A DNA stretch of 64,000 bases from Buddleja alternifolia (lineage: Eukaryota; Streptophyta; Magnoliopsida; Lamiales; Scrophulariaceae), in NCBI GenBank assembly GCA_019426215.1, contig CM033400.1, positions 19,204,568 to 19,268,567 of the forward strand, in the 5' to 3' direction. Position 1 is the first letter of the stretch, and the number at the start of each line of letters is the position of its first letter. This document shows positions 34,203-46,492 of this stretch, in pieces. Made by a program: the position numbers and the translations under genes. The notes under the pieces were generated by a model that ran no database searches, was not told the origin of the DNA, and saw only the letters and a list, made by a program, of their open reading frames with translations.

Positions 34203-35939
34203 TAAATGTTTTTATAGGGAATAAATATCACATTGACAATAAAGATGGACGAGTTTATCGATAAACGCAACAGAGTCATTGATCCACGTATTACTGATTG
34301 GGCTCGCCTATTAGCCTTCTTGATTTGATTGATTGTTGTAGCATCTTACTTTGTGGTGGATCAATTATTAGAGCAATCCACTTCAGTAAATGCACATCTT
34401 AAACTCATGGAATCTTGTGGTGATTCTTCAAAGAGATATTGAGAGAGAAGACGTTTTTTGTTGGAGAGAAGAAAGACAAAGATTTGTCGAGATAGAAAGA
34501 TGCACGATACACAGGAAGATACACTCTGATGCATGGATACTCCTAAAAAATGTCTCATGCAGCATCGTACTCGTATCAGATACGAATACGTGGTGGATGC
34601 GTATTATATACATTTTTGAAGTATTCGAAATAGAAAATAAATAAAAAAATTGGATACAACTTGGATACGAGGTGGATACGGCCTGGATACGATGGATACA
34701 TTTTGGACGCTTTGGACACGAAAAATTGATGTATCCGATATGAGTTGTGTATAATTTAATATTTTTATGACCAAAATAAAACAAAATAATCTTTTGACGA
34801 TAATCCTCCTTTAATGAACAAAGATTATTAGAGTTTTTCATATAAATTTATTATTTAGTTTGAATAATTGCTCAAACTTATGGATGATTTGATTGCTTAT
34901 GACTACTGATTAAAAGATTTATTTATATAATAATTATTATAATAACATGTTTTTTTAAGTATGCAATTGTTATGTGATCTCATTCAGCGGATTACACAAA
35001 ATTTTGAGTTTTTGCAACTCTGTTTGTCATAAAAACCTCATAAAGTAAATTTAATTGTGGATTCAAAGAACTTCAATATCACTGCAAATTATGGTATTGG
35101 AGCTCCAAAAATTATTATTGGAGCTCCAATTATATTCAACTCTCTAAAAAAAATGACAAGAATACCCAATTCTAAATAAAAGCCAACTTTTTTGCTTCAT
35201 TTTTTACCCATTATTTAAACCTTCATACTAATAAATTCTGCTTATGTCTTGTCTAGATCAAAAATAAAAAATTTCTTTACATCATCATAATCATATCAAA
35301 ATAATATATTGATGAATAAAGCAATACTGCATAATGATCTATTTTAATCTTTAAAAGCATAAAACATATATTTATATGCAAGCATAAAATAATTCATCAA
35401 GATCAATTAAACAAAAAAAAACCATATTTTTACTCTTTTATGTATTTAAATTCATGTTGTATAAAAAGCCGTTAATTAATTTTATAAAGTGTAGTTTTTT
35501 TGTTTGAGAGAAGAGCATGATTTATGTTAATTATTTTTATGCATTATTGTCTGAAGAACCTAAACTTATTGGTTGAACAAAAATATAAAATTGATTTCTA
35601 TATTCTAATATAAAGGCAAAGTAGAGTGAATTAATTGAAGTTGATATTCATTTTTTTGGATATAATAATTTGTCATTCTCGATATAAAATAATATTACTT
35701 TGTTTTATTGATGATGCTCTACAATTTCATTACTTATTTCATTTTTGCCGAATATTATTTTTATTAATTGACATTGATTTAAGTAGTGAAAAAAACCTAT
35801 AACATAATAATAGTTTTGTTTTGAATGCATAGGGATAGTTTTAAAATCAAAGGATAATCCTGTCATATTTAAGTGTAAAAATAAAAGTTGGAGCTCCTCT
35901 AGTAAAATTTGGAGTGTCAATATCATTACCCAAAAATAA
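34203..35939. mobile_element. TE-derived intergenic mosaic including a GATACG-rich end
   Basis: At 34556-34740 the sequence is rich in GGATACG and TATCAGATACG, like the ends of the MITE at 25703-26186. A matching opposite end (CCGTATCCATATCCGTGCAT) lies at 36478-36500, so 34556-36500 may be one larger member of that family containing younger insertions. TTGGAGCTCC words at 35098 and 35123 and an inverted partner near 35890 suggest another nested element. No gene is recognised. Confidence 0.35.
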
Positions 35940-36357
35940 TATATTAATGATAAAATGTCAAGTGACAATATAAAAGTTGTCACTAATTGTAAATATTTAA
36001 TGACAAGATTTTTTGTTTTGTCACAAGAATATGTTTCATATGTTTAATAGTGGCATTATTTGTATAGAAGTTGTCACTCTTGATACTTAGTGAAAAGAAA
36101 TTTGTTGTCACTATTGACAATTAGTGACACACCTTTAGTGATAACTTAGTGACAACAATTATAGTTGTCACTCTATTTGTGTTGTCACTACACATGTGTC
36201 ACTAATTATCAATAGTGTCAACTTTAAAGAATTTTTTGTTACTAAAAATTCTTTTTATGACAAAGCAAAAATTATTGTCATTCATTATATATATCTAATA
36301 ACAACTTTAACATTGTCACTTCCAACTTTGTCACTAATATTACTTTTTGTTGTAGTA
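35940..36357. mobile_element. CACTA-like non-autonomous element (one end clear)
   Basis: Dense in TGTCACTA/TAGTGACA words in both orientations. The right end, read inward, is TACTACAACAAAAAGTAATA, close to CACTA-type ends. The left end and a three-base duplication are not certain. No ORF. Confidence 0.4.
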
Positions 36358-36409
36358 TATGTAAGAACATGTATAAGTTATAGCTTATAACTTTATATAA
36401 ATATATATA

Positions 36410-36505
36410 TACCGTATCCCGGGCATATCACATCCTAGAATTTTGAAAAAGTATTTTGTATCCGTATCGTATCGTATTCGAATTCCCGTATCCATATCCG
36501 TGCAT
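36410..36505. repeat. Right end of a GATACG-type element
   Basis: Contains CCGTATCGTATCGTATTCG-like words and ends ATATCCGTGCATCATA, matching the right end of the MITE at 25703-26186 (TATCCGTGCATCATAG). Confidence 0.45.
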
Positions 36506-37156
36506 CATATAAGATACATATAGATTCTAAATGTATTTCCTTTGATCCAACAAGACTCCTATTCCAACCATAGATTGGAAGAATCGTAATCCAATTCAAA
36601 TATGAATCCTGTTAATAGTCCAAAATCCGATTCAATTCTTACATTCTTATGCCTACAAAATTCACATTTTCCCTATAGAAAAAGGTAAGACGAGATAAAA
36701 AGGACAATCATACCTTCTATTCTTTACTAATAGTTTTAGTAATTTGAATATATTTGACCCCTCATAATCTATAACCGACAAGTTAATTGAGAATTTTAGT
36801 TGAAAAATTCACAATCTCCCAACAACCTTCTTGTGTTGCATGTCAGACTGGACCTTCCGATATCAAACATTAAGTAGGAGTTATATTTTTCAACTCGTAT
36901 AAAACTTTGATTTTTCTCTAACTAATGGCCCTAAAAATTCAAGTGAAAGAGAAAAGGGAAGGTTGGGAGTGGGCAGCATGTGATCATTTGTGGACAATTT
37001 AAAACCCTTACACGACACGCTCTCAATTTCGTCAAACACAAATCCATCGCTTTCCCTTTCATCTATCTTTGACAATCTTTGCTACAAAGTACAATATATA
37101 CTCATGTTGCAATTTTTTATATGAATTTATGAATAGATTATTCAGCTATGTATGTA
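36506..37156. other. Intergenic DNA, no gene recognised
   Basis: AT-rich, without coding or repeat features that I can support. Confidence 0.4.
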
Positions 37157-37535
37157 GGGCTAATTCTATGTCATACCGAGTTTAATGGTTCGAGTGTGTA
37201 ATTTGTATCTATCTCTTTCACACAATTGTGTGTGAGAACCACACACGGTACACCTTATTGTGTGAGAGAGATAGACACTAAAATTATTGGACTCGATTTA
37301 GTATATAATTTTCCACGTATGTTGTATATCAAATGTAAAAATTGATGGTAGATAATTCCAAGTTCTCACAATAATCAAGGAAAAATTTAAGCTAGATCAA
37401 GTTTAATGAGACTAGTATTTAATTTTTTTACATATTAATGTATATTGTGTGTGGTCTCCATACACAGTTATGTAAAATAGATAGACACAAAATTCACATT
37501 CGAACCACTAAATTCGATCTAGTATAAAATTACCC
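37157..37535. mobile_element. MITE-like inverted repeat element
   Basis: The left end GGGCTAATTCTATGTCATAC..TGGTTCGAGTGTG and the inward-read right end GGGTAATTTTATACTAGATC..GTGGTTCGAATGTG form inverted arms of about 55 bp, with a third partial arm at 37270-37315 (GAGAGATAGACACTAAAATT). A CACACAATTGTGTGTGAG palindrome lies near the middle of the left half. No convincing TSD is seen, so the superfamily is open. Confidence 0.6.
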
Positions 37536-39529
37536 AAATAATCAACTATCGCTTGATCTTTTTGTGTACTTTGGATTTTGAACTACATTTGTATGATTTT
37601 TATTTCTTTATTCCATAGGTGACGCTATGAAAGAGAAATACTGTGGGCTTCAATGGTTTTGTTTTGGAAACCCGATTGGCAATACTCATCCATTTTGAGA
37701 GATCGTATCATATTTGGTCTATTTGCTCTTCACCAAAATTTTAATCCTTCGTTCGTCCAGAATCCAACCACTAAAAACATTCTCAAATGATCCAAAAATG
37801 CATCTTGTCTCATTTTCAAAAAAATTGAAATTCTAATTTCAACATTTTTTTCGCTTTCAACTTATACATTAACAATTTAAAAATAACTTTTTCCAAATGC
37901 ATTTTCATTTTGATACAAGACTAATACAAATTTTCAAACTCGTTTGGAAATATATGAGTCATGACCTCAGAACAAAAAATAAAATTTTCAGGTAAATTAA
38001 ATGATTAAACAAAACAACTGCACATAAGTGCTTTATTAAGATGTCCAGGCTCTGTTATTACATTTTCAACAATTACTAAGTTAATCACTTAGCAATTAAT
38101 AAATAATTTTTTAACTTTTTAAAAGCTTTGAGAAATTCTTGGTGATTGGAAAGAGGCAGAAGCGTTAGCCTATAAGTAGGCGAAGAGGCGGTTTTGGCGT
38201 TTGGATGACGTTCTATTTCCTATCTCATTAATGTTTTTACACGTAATTGCCAGAGACTAACGACTATATCAATTATATTCTACAATCCCATATTCAACTT
38301 TTCTACAATGAAATTATTAATAAATTAATATTCAAAATGATAACTCGCATTACATGTACATTTTTATAAATAGCAAACAAACCCCATTCTCATAAAACAT
38401 AACGAATAATACTCGTATTTTTTAGTTGAATTGTTTAATATGTGTACTTTACGTACCTCTTCTTATAATTGACGATTAGTATTCTATGTTTGGACAAAAA
38501 CTATTTTTATAAAATTTGATATATTAAAACTGTTATAATTATTAATTGAATATTATACAATTAGAAAACACAAACATTAATAATTTATAAAAATCTTAAT
38601 TATTGTCAACTAAGGACTCATACAAAATATTATTTTCATAATTTGACAGTGAGTACAAGTAATATACCTTACAAAATAATATACAAATAAGTTGTATTGT
38701 ATTTTTACTCTCGAACACGTCATTTTTATTCATATTTTACTCGTATGCGTACAAATCTATTTATTTCCTATTCACATATTTTTTAGTTGATTTCTCACCG
38801 TAACTTTGAACAAAAACTCATAATATGTTCGTACGTATTAAATGACAAATTTTTATTGTTCCATACCTTGAACTTTATTGGACAAAACATAGACTGTTTA
38901 TTTAAAGACTTATCTTTCCCTCATCAACTCCTAAAATCACACAAAAACCAAACCAAAGATTCGTGCATTTTCCGTGGATCAGGTTGGGTTGATCGAACGA
39001 CCCAAATAACCAAAACCATTGATTAAAGAACACGTGTCATTATCTGAGGACCAAAATATCTTGTCATGAATAGTAGATTCTCCCTCCCTCCTACCCATTT
39101 GTAGAAGGATCAATATTTAATACAGATAATTTCTCTTGATTCACCTTGTACTTTGCTACTATTTTTAATCTCATATTTAGCTTTTCATTCGAATCTAGTT
39201 AAGATATGTTCAACTCTTACAATTGAATCATGTCAAACTTGATCCTACTCGTTTATGTATGTAGGCAGCTTAACTTGGTTAAGTCTGGTGTATAATCTAA
39301 TTTTTATTCTGATTCGATCATTCGGTCAGTGCACGTGACCATTAGTTAATTTGCATAATTTTCATAAAGAAACCCTGGATTGTGTAAAATTTGTAAAAAA
39401 ATACCCACTTTTTAAATCTTTGTTTATAGTTTAGTATTATAAAAGTCAAGAGGTATTTATGCAATTTATCTAATTTATCCGAAATCCTAAAAAAGTGTGC
39501 ATGCTACTTGTGAAAATTCATGATTTTTT
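37536..39529. other. AT-rich intergenic DNA, no gene recognised
   Basis: About 2 kb without a convincing ORF, repeat or RNA gene. Short plus-strand open frames (for example 38787-39026) have no protein character. Confidence 0.4.
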
Positions 39530-39740
39530 TTTTAGAAATCCAAGGGTAAATCTCCTCCGATCACCTAACAGAGCAAACCTGTCCATACGCAATAGCCCGC
39601 AAATCACGTATGGAGGTAAACCGCCCTAGGTAACCCATAGGCGACGGGCTTAATACGCGCAGGGGCCCGCAGGACAGGACGGAGGAGTAAGCTCCCCAGA
39701 CCAAGCATCACTTGGGTTTTGAAACCACCCCCCCAGGGCA
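39530..39740 (-). mobile_element. SINE-like GC-rich fragment
   Basis: On the minus strand it reads from a degenerate B-box-like GGTTTCAAAACCC through CCAAGTGATGCTTGGTCTGG and a GC-rich body to an A/T-rich tail near 39530. The CCAAGTGATGCTTGGT block is repeated in the head-like fragment at 42180-42260, where the B box is better (GGTTCAAACCC). Together they look like two copies of a tRNA-derived SINE. No complete copy or TSD is visible. Confidence 0.4.
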
Positions 39741-40347
39741 AGATAGTGGAGAAAACTGATTGGATTGGTGGAGTCGGATCAAAATAGGGTCAAGAAGATG
39801 AGCCAAAATAGAGCCAAGAAGGGTCGGGGTTGACCGGGGTCGCGAAAGAAGTCAATAGGCTAAAAAATTGGGGTCAAGTTTCTGGCCAAGTGGCACCGGA
39901 TTTGGCGCCAAGGCAAAAATTAGCCACTGGAGGTCTGGCGCCATTTGGGGCCACAGCGCTACGTGCGCGGACAGCTTTTTTCAGTACGCGTTGTTTACGG
40001 GTTTTTCGCGTGTTGGGCTATTTTTTGGCATGTTTTGAGTCCTAATTTGATTGGAATTATTTCCTATTGTGTTAGGAATTATTCCCTAGTTGTTTAGGAT
40101 TGTTTTTCCTTATTTGTTAGGGTCTTAAATGACTCCAACTATTATAAATAGGAGAACTCCTCTTGTAATTGTGTGATGTACTCAATTTCACTCTTGAGAA
40201 ATAAAGATGTAGATCTAGGTTGGCTCGTGGATGTAGGCAATTATGCCGAACCACGTTAAAATTCTCGTGTTTTTCATCTTCATGTTTAGGCTTAGATTTT
40301 TCTCCCTCGTTTATTCTTTGTGTTCTGATACTACCATCCCTAACAAC

Positions 40348-40360
40348 TGGTATCAGAGCC
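40348..40360 (+). other. Primer-binding site of the small LTR element
   Basis: TGGTATCAGAGCC two bases after the 5' LTR, complementary to initiator tRNA-Met. Confidence 0.85.
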
Positions 40361-41548
40361 ATATGTTGTAGATTTAGGAAACGCGCGTCTTAAATCTAGA
40401 TCTATGGGGAAGCATTTTTGGTTAAACGCGGATTTCGTCGTGGGCACGATGGTAGGAAATGGAAAAGTAATCAAGCTCGGCGATTTCGTTGCAGAGAAGC
40501 ACGAATTGAGGTCGTGGTAAAGCCGGAGAAGATGACAGAAGAGGATGAGATAGGGTAGATCGTCAACCAAGGAAGAGTAATCCCGTTGAACGTTAACGAG
40601 AAAATGTTGAAAAATCGTGGTGCCAGAAGAGGCAGATCCGCAGCAGCAGATGCAGATTTGTGTTACCGTGTAGGTAGAACACAAAGCCAGTGGGAGTAGT
40701 TGCGGAGCCAGAGGTAGATCTGTAGAGCCAGAGGTCAGAGAGCAAATTCGTGTTACCAAGAGGGATGAATGAGTTGCTAGAGATCAAGGGGGCAGAGCTA
40801 TGGTGCCAAGAAAGCAAATCCACCGAGCCAGAGGTCAGAATGATAGAATCGGTAACCGAGAGGGTAGAGCCGTGTAGTTGAGAGACCAGAGGGCGGGGTT
40901 GTGGAGGCATGACCACGTAAAGAGACCATGAAAACAGGAAGCGGTGCCGAGAGGGGTTGACCGCGGAGTCAGAATTCATGGAGGCATGATGCAAAAATCG
41001 GGTAGGTAGATTCGCAGAGCATCGGGTTTATTGGCAGAGGAATGTGACATAGCTCGTAGAGTGGGAGCTCGAGCAGATATGTCAATGGCCCCAGTTAGCC
41101 ATTGAAAAATTGAGTTGGCAGATGGATCGGACATAGCTCATGCAGGGGCAGAGAGCAGATATATGAGGGATCCGAGATTGCCATTGAAAAAGACCTTGGT
41201 GGAAAGATGCCAGTGGACGGGTAGACCGAGGCGATTTGAGTGTGACATGTTCGGGTTTTAGAGTAACCTATATCGAGGGTCAGTTGGACCAAGATGGATA
41301 TGCCACGGTATTCAGGAGTTGGCTGATCACCAAAAGAATATGGTAGTGGCAAGGGTTCAAAAAGAAGGAATGATGCTCACAGAGAGAGTTCGTCAAGTGG
41401 GTGTCAATAGAGGACGAATGAATTGACAGGGAGAAGTCCCTGGATTTGATCTCCATTGAATTTGGGGATGGGTTGAATAGACTAAAGTTCACTTAGGATA
41501 AGTGAAGAGGTGGTTCGAGTTGAGTTTGTGTTATTTTGATAAGTCTCC
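40361..41548 (+). other. Internal non-coding region of the small LTR element
   Basis: Purine-rich, with repeated words GAGCCAGAGGT, GAGAGG and GGCAGAG. No frame stays open or resembles Gag or Pol, so the element would depend on another Copia for replication. Minus-strand open frames here follow from the purine-rich plus strand. Confidence 0.55.
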
Positions 41549-42179
41549 AAGTGGGAGATTGATGGGATTGGTGGAGTCGGATCAAAATAGGGTCAAGAAG
41601 AGGAGCCAAAATAGAGCCAAGAAGGGTCGGGGTTGACCGGGGTCGCGAAAGAAGTCAATAGGCTGAAAAATCGGGGTCAAGTTTCTGGCCAAGTGGCGGC
41701 GTGGAGCTGGATTTGGCGCCACGGCGCTAAGGCAAAAATTAGCCACTGGAGGTGTGGCGCCACGACGCTAGATTTAGGGCCACAGCGCTACGTGCACGGA
41801 TAGCTTTTTTCAGTACGCGTTGTTTACGGGTTTTTCGCGTGTTGGGCTATTTTTTGGCATGTTTTGAGTCCTAATTTGATTGGAATTGTTTCCTATTGTG
41901 TTAGGAATTATTCCCTAGTTGTTTAGGATTGCTTTTCCTTATTTGTTAGGGTTTTAAATGACTCCAGCTATTATAAATAAGAGAACTCCTCTTGTAATTG
42001 TTTGATGTACTCGATTTCACTATTGAGAAATAAAGATGTAGATCTAGGTTGGCTCGTGGATGTAGGCAATTATGCTGAATCACGTTAAAATCCTCGTGTT
42101 TTTCATCTTCATGTTTAGACTTAGATTTTTCTCCCTCGTTTATTCTTTGTGTTCTGATGCTACCATCCCTAACAAAAAC

Positions 42180-42260
42180 TCCCCTTACCAAGCATCACTT
42201 GGGGTTTGAACCTGGGTGGATTCTCAAATCCATGAATTTTTTAACTGATGAGATCTCAAA
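42180..42260 (-). mobile_element. SINE-like head fragment (tRNA-derived)
   Basis: Read on the minus strand: CAGTTAAAAAATTCATGGAT, then GAGAATCCACCCAGG and GGTTCAAACCC (a good RNA polymerase III B box), then CCAAGTGATGCTTGGT. This is the expected order for a tRNA-derived SINE head. Truncated next to the small LTR element. Confidence 0.4.
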
Positions 42261-42564
42261 AAAAGATAAAAAGAAAAAGAAATCCCATAGGACTATTTAT
42301 GCAACTTTGCAAACAATAGCATTAAAATTGCAATAACCTATATCATATGAGACGAATATTTTAATTTCTCCAACAATTGGAATTCGAAAATTAAATTATA
42401 CAGATATGAGAAGTGTATATATATATATATATGTATAAAAAATATTAAAAGGGTTGAGACTAGAGATATTTCGGAAACTCCATAATACAAGTCTAGTCGT
42501 AATTAAAAAATGATATAATAGGAAGAGATCTTTGTTATACAAAGAAAAAGAAACACGGGTAACT

Positions 42565-42573
42565 TATATAGAC
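42565..42573 (+). promoter_or_regulatory. Possible TATA box of the NIP-like gene
   Basis: TTATATAGA about 70 bp before the start codon. Position and sequence are plausible; a longer (AT)n tract at 42418-42432 is an alternative. Confidence 0.4.
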
Positions 42574-42640
42574 AGCTGTTTCCTTAATCACCTGGAAAAA
42601 AAAAAGCAACATATCTCTTTCCTTTCCTTTTGATGAATCT

Positions 42641-44613
42641 ATGGAGTTTTACGCATACCCATCTCATTCTTATCCCCCTTCTTCATCATCATCATCAACA
42701 GAATCTTATTTTGGTTCTCTAGTGAGTAAGATCAAAGATTTCGTCCGATGTGCAGTTTCCGCTATACTTGGGAATGTTTTCTCCGCTATTTTCACCTTCT
42801 TCTTTGCTTTGGGTGAGCGATTTAACCCTTTCCTTCTTCACTTTCTTCGTTAATTGCCTTTATTTTGTTTCGATTTTACCTTCTTATTATGATCTGTCCG
42901 TGTGCCTGTATCTTCTGATGTGAGTGCGTTCGTGATTTTGTTTTGTGTGTTTTCCCCCAATTACTGCCCTAATTTTATCTGGAGTACTACTCCTGCCTAA
43001 AATCTTAATTTCGATGTGTTACTCCGAATTAGGGCTTTTTTGCCATTTGAGAAAGAAGCAAAAATTGAGTTTTATAGTTCTAAATAACTAATTTATTAGT
43101 TATTATTTGCAGAATTTCCCATGTGGATTGTTGGGTTATGGATTAATAGCATTTTCCAATTTTGGATTATTTTTCTCAACAATTTTGTATACCTTTTCAA
43201 GTTAGACAGTTTTTGTTTTTGTTTTGTGGGTTGTTCCGAATTTAAATTAACAAAGGATTTGTCCTTTGTTCCTGTAGTGGGTACCTTATTAGGAGCATTG
43301 ACCGGAGCTCTAATAGGCCAAGAGACGGAAAGCGGGTTCGTTAGAGGAGCTTCTGTAGGGGCCATCTCTGGAGCTGTTTTCTCCATTGAGGTCTTCGAAT
43401 CCTCTCTCCTTTTATGGCAGTCCGATGAATCTGGCGTTGGCTGTCTCCTCTACCTGGTGAGCTATTATATATGATTATCACATTTTTTTTCAAAAAATTG
43501 AATGGTTGTTTAATCTTTTGAAGCAATGCACCTTATATACTTTGATTCTTGCTTTGTCTTACTGGATATTATTATATACAGTCTTCAAAATCTGACCAAA
43601 TTTGTAATTCATTATCTGAAATGTACAGATTGATGTCATAGCAAGTCTACTTAGCGGCAGACTTGTCCGTGAACGTATTGGTCCAGCTATGCTTAGTGCA
43701 GTGCAAAGTCAGGTAATTGCCGCGCTTTATAACACAGTAACTTGAATAAGTTTGTTTTACTTATACAAGTTCCTTTGTTAATCAGATGGGAGCTGTCGAA
43801 ACAACATTTGAGGAGGTTCAAAACATATTCGACACAGGTGGGGCGAAAGGTTTGATGGCGGACACTGTTGAAAAGATCCCTAAATTTACAATTACCGGAG
43901 ATGACACTGTTGATACTTCAGGGTGTTCAGTGTGTCTTCAGGTAAATCATAGTTTCTCTCCCATTTAACGCTCTTCCTTATATATTGTGTTTGAATGGAT
44001 TGATTTGAATAAGGAAAAGATTTGGAGCTATTGATTCGAAATTACTCTAATATTAGATGGATCTGTAAATTCACGAGATGATTCAATCAATAGCTTAAGA
44101 GGGTGTTTGGCGGTTTGGCTAAGCTTATTTTTTAAGAGCTTAGTTTTGATGCTTTTGGAGCTTATAACTTCTCTATCTCATAAACTCTTGAAAAATAAAT
44201 TGGGCTAATTTTTAGGAGCTCATAAGCTTCTGACAGTCTATTTTCAGAGTTCGTAAGCTGTTTTACCAAAAAATTATTAAGCACTTTGCTAGAGCTTATA
44301 AGCTAGCTGTTTTAACGCACTTATAAGCTCAGCCAAACACCCTCTAAGATGGGTGCTAAATTTAGTTATGAAATCCGTTGTAAATTGTAATTATCCAAAA
44401 GTTCAATAGATTTTTAAATCCTTAGCTTTCACATCCTTTGATCGTTGGGACTGATTTGGATGTATTTCGGTTTGGTTTTATAATATACAGGACTTTCAGC
44501 TAGGGGAGACAGTACGTCGATTGCCACAATGTCACCACATGTTTCATCTACCTTGCATTGATACTTGGCTGGTGAGACACGGTTCTTGCCCATTGTGCAG
44601 AAGGGACCTATGA
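42641..44613 (+). CDS. NIP1-like: NEP1-interacting-protein-like RING-H2 E3 ubiquitin ligase
   Basis: Five exons: 42641-42812, 43278-43456, 43629-43712, 43786-43941 and 44491-44613, in consistent phase, giving 237 residues, the usual NIP1/NIP2 size. A Ser-rich N-terminus and a hydrophobic stretch ([17 protein letters not shown], about residues 40-57) are followed by a glycine-zipper membrane-like segment ([15 protein letters not shown] and [16 protein letters not shown]). The C-terminus is a complete RING-H2 with Cys192, Cys195, Cys211, His213, His216, Cys219, Cys230 and Cys233 (CSVCLQ .. [20 protein letters not shown]), spacing C-X2-C-X15-C-X-H-X2-H-X2-C-X10-C-X2-C. Family members recruit E2 enzymes; Arabidopsis NIPs bind the N-terminus of plastid RNA polymerase RPOTmp and tie it to thylakoids. 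The upstream ATG at 42633 is out of frame. The last intron carries a MITE. Confidence 0.9.
44099..44344. mobile_element. Tourist-type MITE in the last NIP intron
   Basis: 246 bp between TAA duplications (44096-44098 and 44345-44347). The left end is GAGGGTGTTTGGCGGTTTGG; the right end, read inward, is GAGGGTGTTTGGCTGAGCTT. The interior is rich in AGCTTATAAG words. It lies about 150 bp upstream of the exon encoding most of the RING, without harming the splice sites. Confidence 0.8.
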
Positions 44614-44999
44614 TACTCATTTCACTGTATATTCAACTAAACAGTTCTTTGATTTCTTCACACTTACACGTAGGGTTTCCCTATTTGTTCTATAGACCCT
44701 CGGTTGTAGAATTTTTTCCATATAGTTATATATATGTAGTTTTGGTTTTGGACATTGTGTTTGATCACCATTTTGTAAAGCAAATTTTGAGTTGTGACGC
44801 TACTCCATCACCCTGCTTGCAATTCAGAATTGTCATGTTATGTGTTGTACCTCATTCGAACCTGGACACAATCTACAGGCTCATGTTATGTGTTGTACCT
44901 CATTCGAGCCTGGACACATTCTACAGGCTATAGTTTGGTGATTGATCGTTCAAAATCTGATTTTCTTTTTCGGATGGTTGTTCAATATATGATGTTAAG
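44614..44999 (+). other. 3' UTR region of the NIP-like gene with 48-bp duplication
   Basis: Contains two adjacent 48-bp copies (44834-44881 and 44882-44929) that begin CATGTTATGTGTTGTACC and end with a CTACAGGCT block, with only a few differences. Open frames over it are not genes. Confidence 0.6.
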
Positions 45000-45126
45000 T
45001 TCTGGTTGGCTTAATGTTTAGTTTTCAAGAAAATCCAACTGCTGCTTATACCTTATGTTGTATTCTAGATGCGAATATTTGGTGGGCATGTAGTGAGTGA
45101 TTATATATTAACATAGGTTTTTTATA

Positions 45127-45725
45127 TTTTGAAAGGACGAAATAAAATTGGTATTTTATTGACTTTCAAAATTAAAATAAAATTGAGTTTTTGAAAAAGG
45201 GCATCTTTCATGGATTTTTGAAAATATGATTCTTTTATTTAAATTTTGAAAGGATGAAATAAAATTGGTATTTTATTGACTTTCGAAATTAAAATAAATT
45301 GAGTTTTTAAAAGGGGTTTCTTCATGGATCTTCGAAAATATGATTCTTTTATTTAAATTTTGGAAGGACGAAATAAAATTAGTACTTTATTGATTTTTAA
45401 AATTAGAATAAAATTGATTTTATGAAATTGGCCCCTTTGGAGAAATGGATTTCTTCATGGGTTTTCATTTGAATTTTGAAAGGACGAGATAAAAATGGTA
45501 CTTTATTGACTTTCGTTATTAAAATGAAATTGAGAATTTTGAAATTTGGGGTCGTTGTGATTGAATGAAGAAGTGGACTTCTTCATGGAATTTCAAAGAT
45601 TATGAGTTTTATTTGAATTCCAAGTATGAGATAAAATTGGTATTTTATGGACTTTGAAAATTGAATAAAATAAGTGATTTTTGAAATTGGGCCTTTTCGG
45701 ATTATATGAAAAGTGGACTTTTTCA
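45127..45725 (+). repeat. Degenerate tandem repeats in the Copia leader
   Basis: About five units of roughly 110-125 bp, each with TTTTGAAAGGACGAAATAAA, a TGGTATTTTATTGACTTT block, an AAAATTGAG block and CTTCATGGATTTT. Divergence rises toward the right. The AT-rich repeats of the complete Copia leader (18840-19140) occupy the equivalent position. Confidence 0.8.
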
Positions 45726-46492
45726 TTGGTTTCTCAAAACGTGTATTTATTATTTAGTTCTTGGAAAATTAATATGATATTAATTGATTTCTAGAATAGA
45801 ATAATAATAGAGTTTTGGAATTTGAATTAATTTTAGGATTAATGGAGAATTATGATTTTTCATGGGATTTTTTGAAATTTATTTTTAGAAAAATATTTGG
45901 TCCACTAATTTAATTAGATTATCCTTAATTAAACTCGATAAATTTATGCTTATGAAAGCATGATGCGAGCATGTATTATGTGATTATGTGGTGATCCGGG
46001 TCGAACCATAGACTAGTCGTTTTAATTTGAGGCCGCGTGCCAAGTTTTCATTTTATGTACATGAGAGGGTGAGGTTTTCTTTTCTCTTGTATTGTTGTAA
46101 TTTGAAGACGAAGATGAAGACATCTTAAAGACAATGATGGAGACGTTCAAGCTCGTGGAGCTGTGAAGACCTTATTATAGGGTCTGAGTCCTTAGATTAT
46201 ATTGGTCGACACCTTGATTGCTTGGTGTCTTTTAGGATTGGCTTGACTAGGAGCACATTTACCGCTTTATGTATAGCATGCTCATTGTTATTTATCCCTT
46301 ATATCTTATATATGATGTGTTGTGATGCATGATCACCTAAGAAAGATAAATAACTGAAAATGGTAAGACCTTGTATGTGAAAAACCCCATATTAAAATAT
46401 CAAGTCCATAAATGGAGAAATCGGGGGCCTGGAAGCTCTTTGATTAGGTCTAGTGCCTTCCATCACTAAATGTGAGAGAGAATAGCACGAGG

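Larger units (their letters stand above)
39757..42174 (+). mobile_element. Small non-autonomous LTR retrotransposon (TRIM/LARD-like)
   Basis: 2.4 kb with LTRs of 589 bp (39757-40345) and 615 bp (41560-42174), a primer-binding site TGGTATCAGAGCC at 40348, a polypurine tract AAGTGGGAGAT just before 41560 and an internal region of 1.2 kb. The LTRs begin TGAT(T/G)GGATTGG and end CCATCCCTAACA; each contains ATTATAAATA as a TATA box and GAAATAAAGATG as a polyadenylation-type signal. Flanks are AAAAC on the left and, after the last LTR base, AAAC; including the terminal A of the LTR the right side also reads AAAAC. The internal region has no Gag or Pol. Confidence 0.85.

Noticed and set aside
40340..41492. 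Long minus-strand ORFs across the small LTR element
   Set aside because: The plus strand is purine-rich, which removes stops on the other strand; no protein similarity is recognised and they cross the primer-binding site region.
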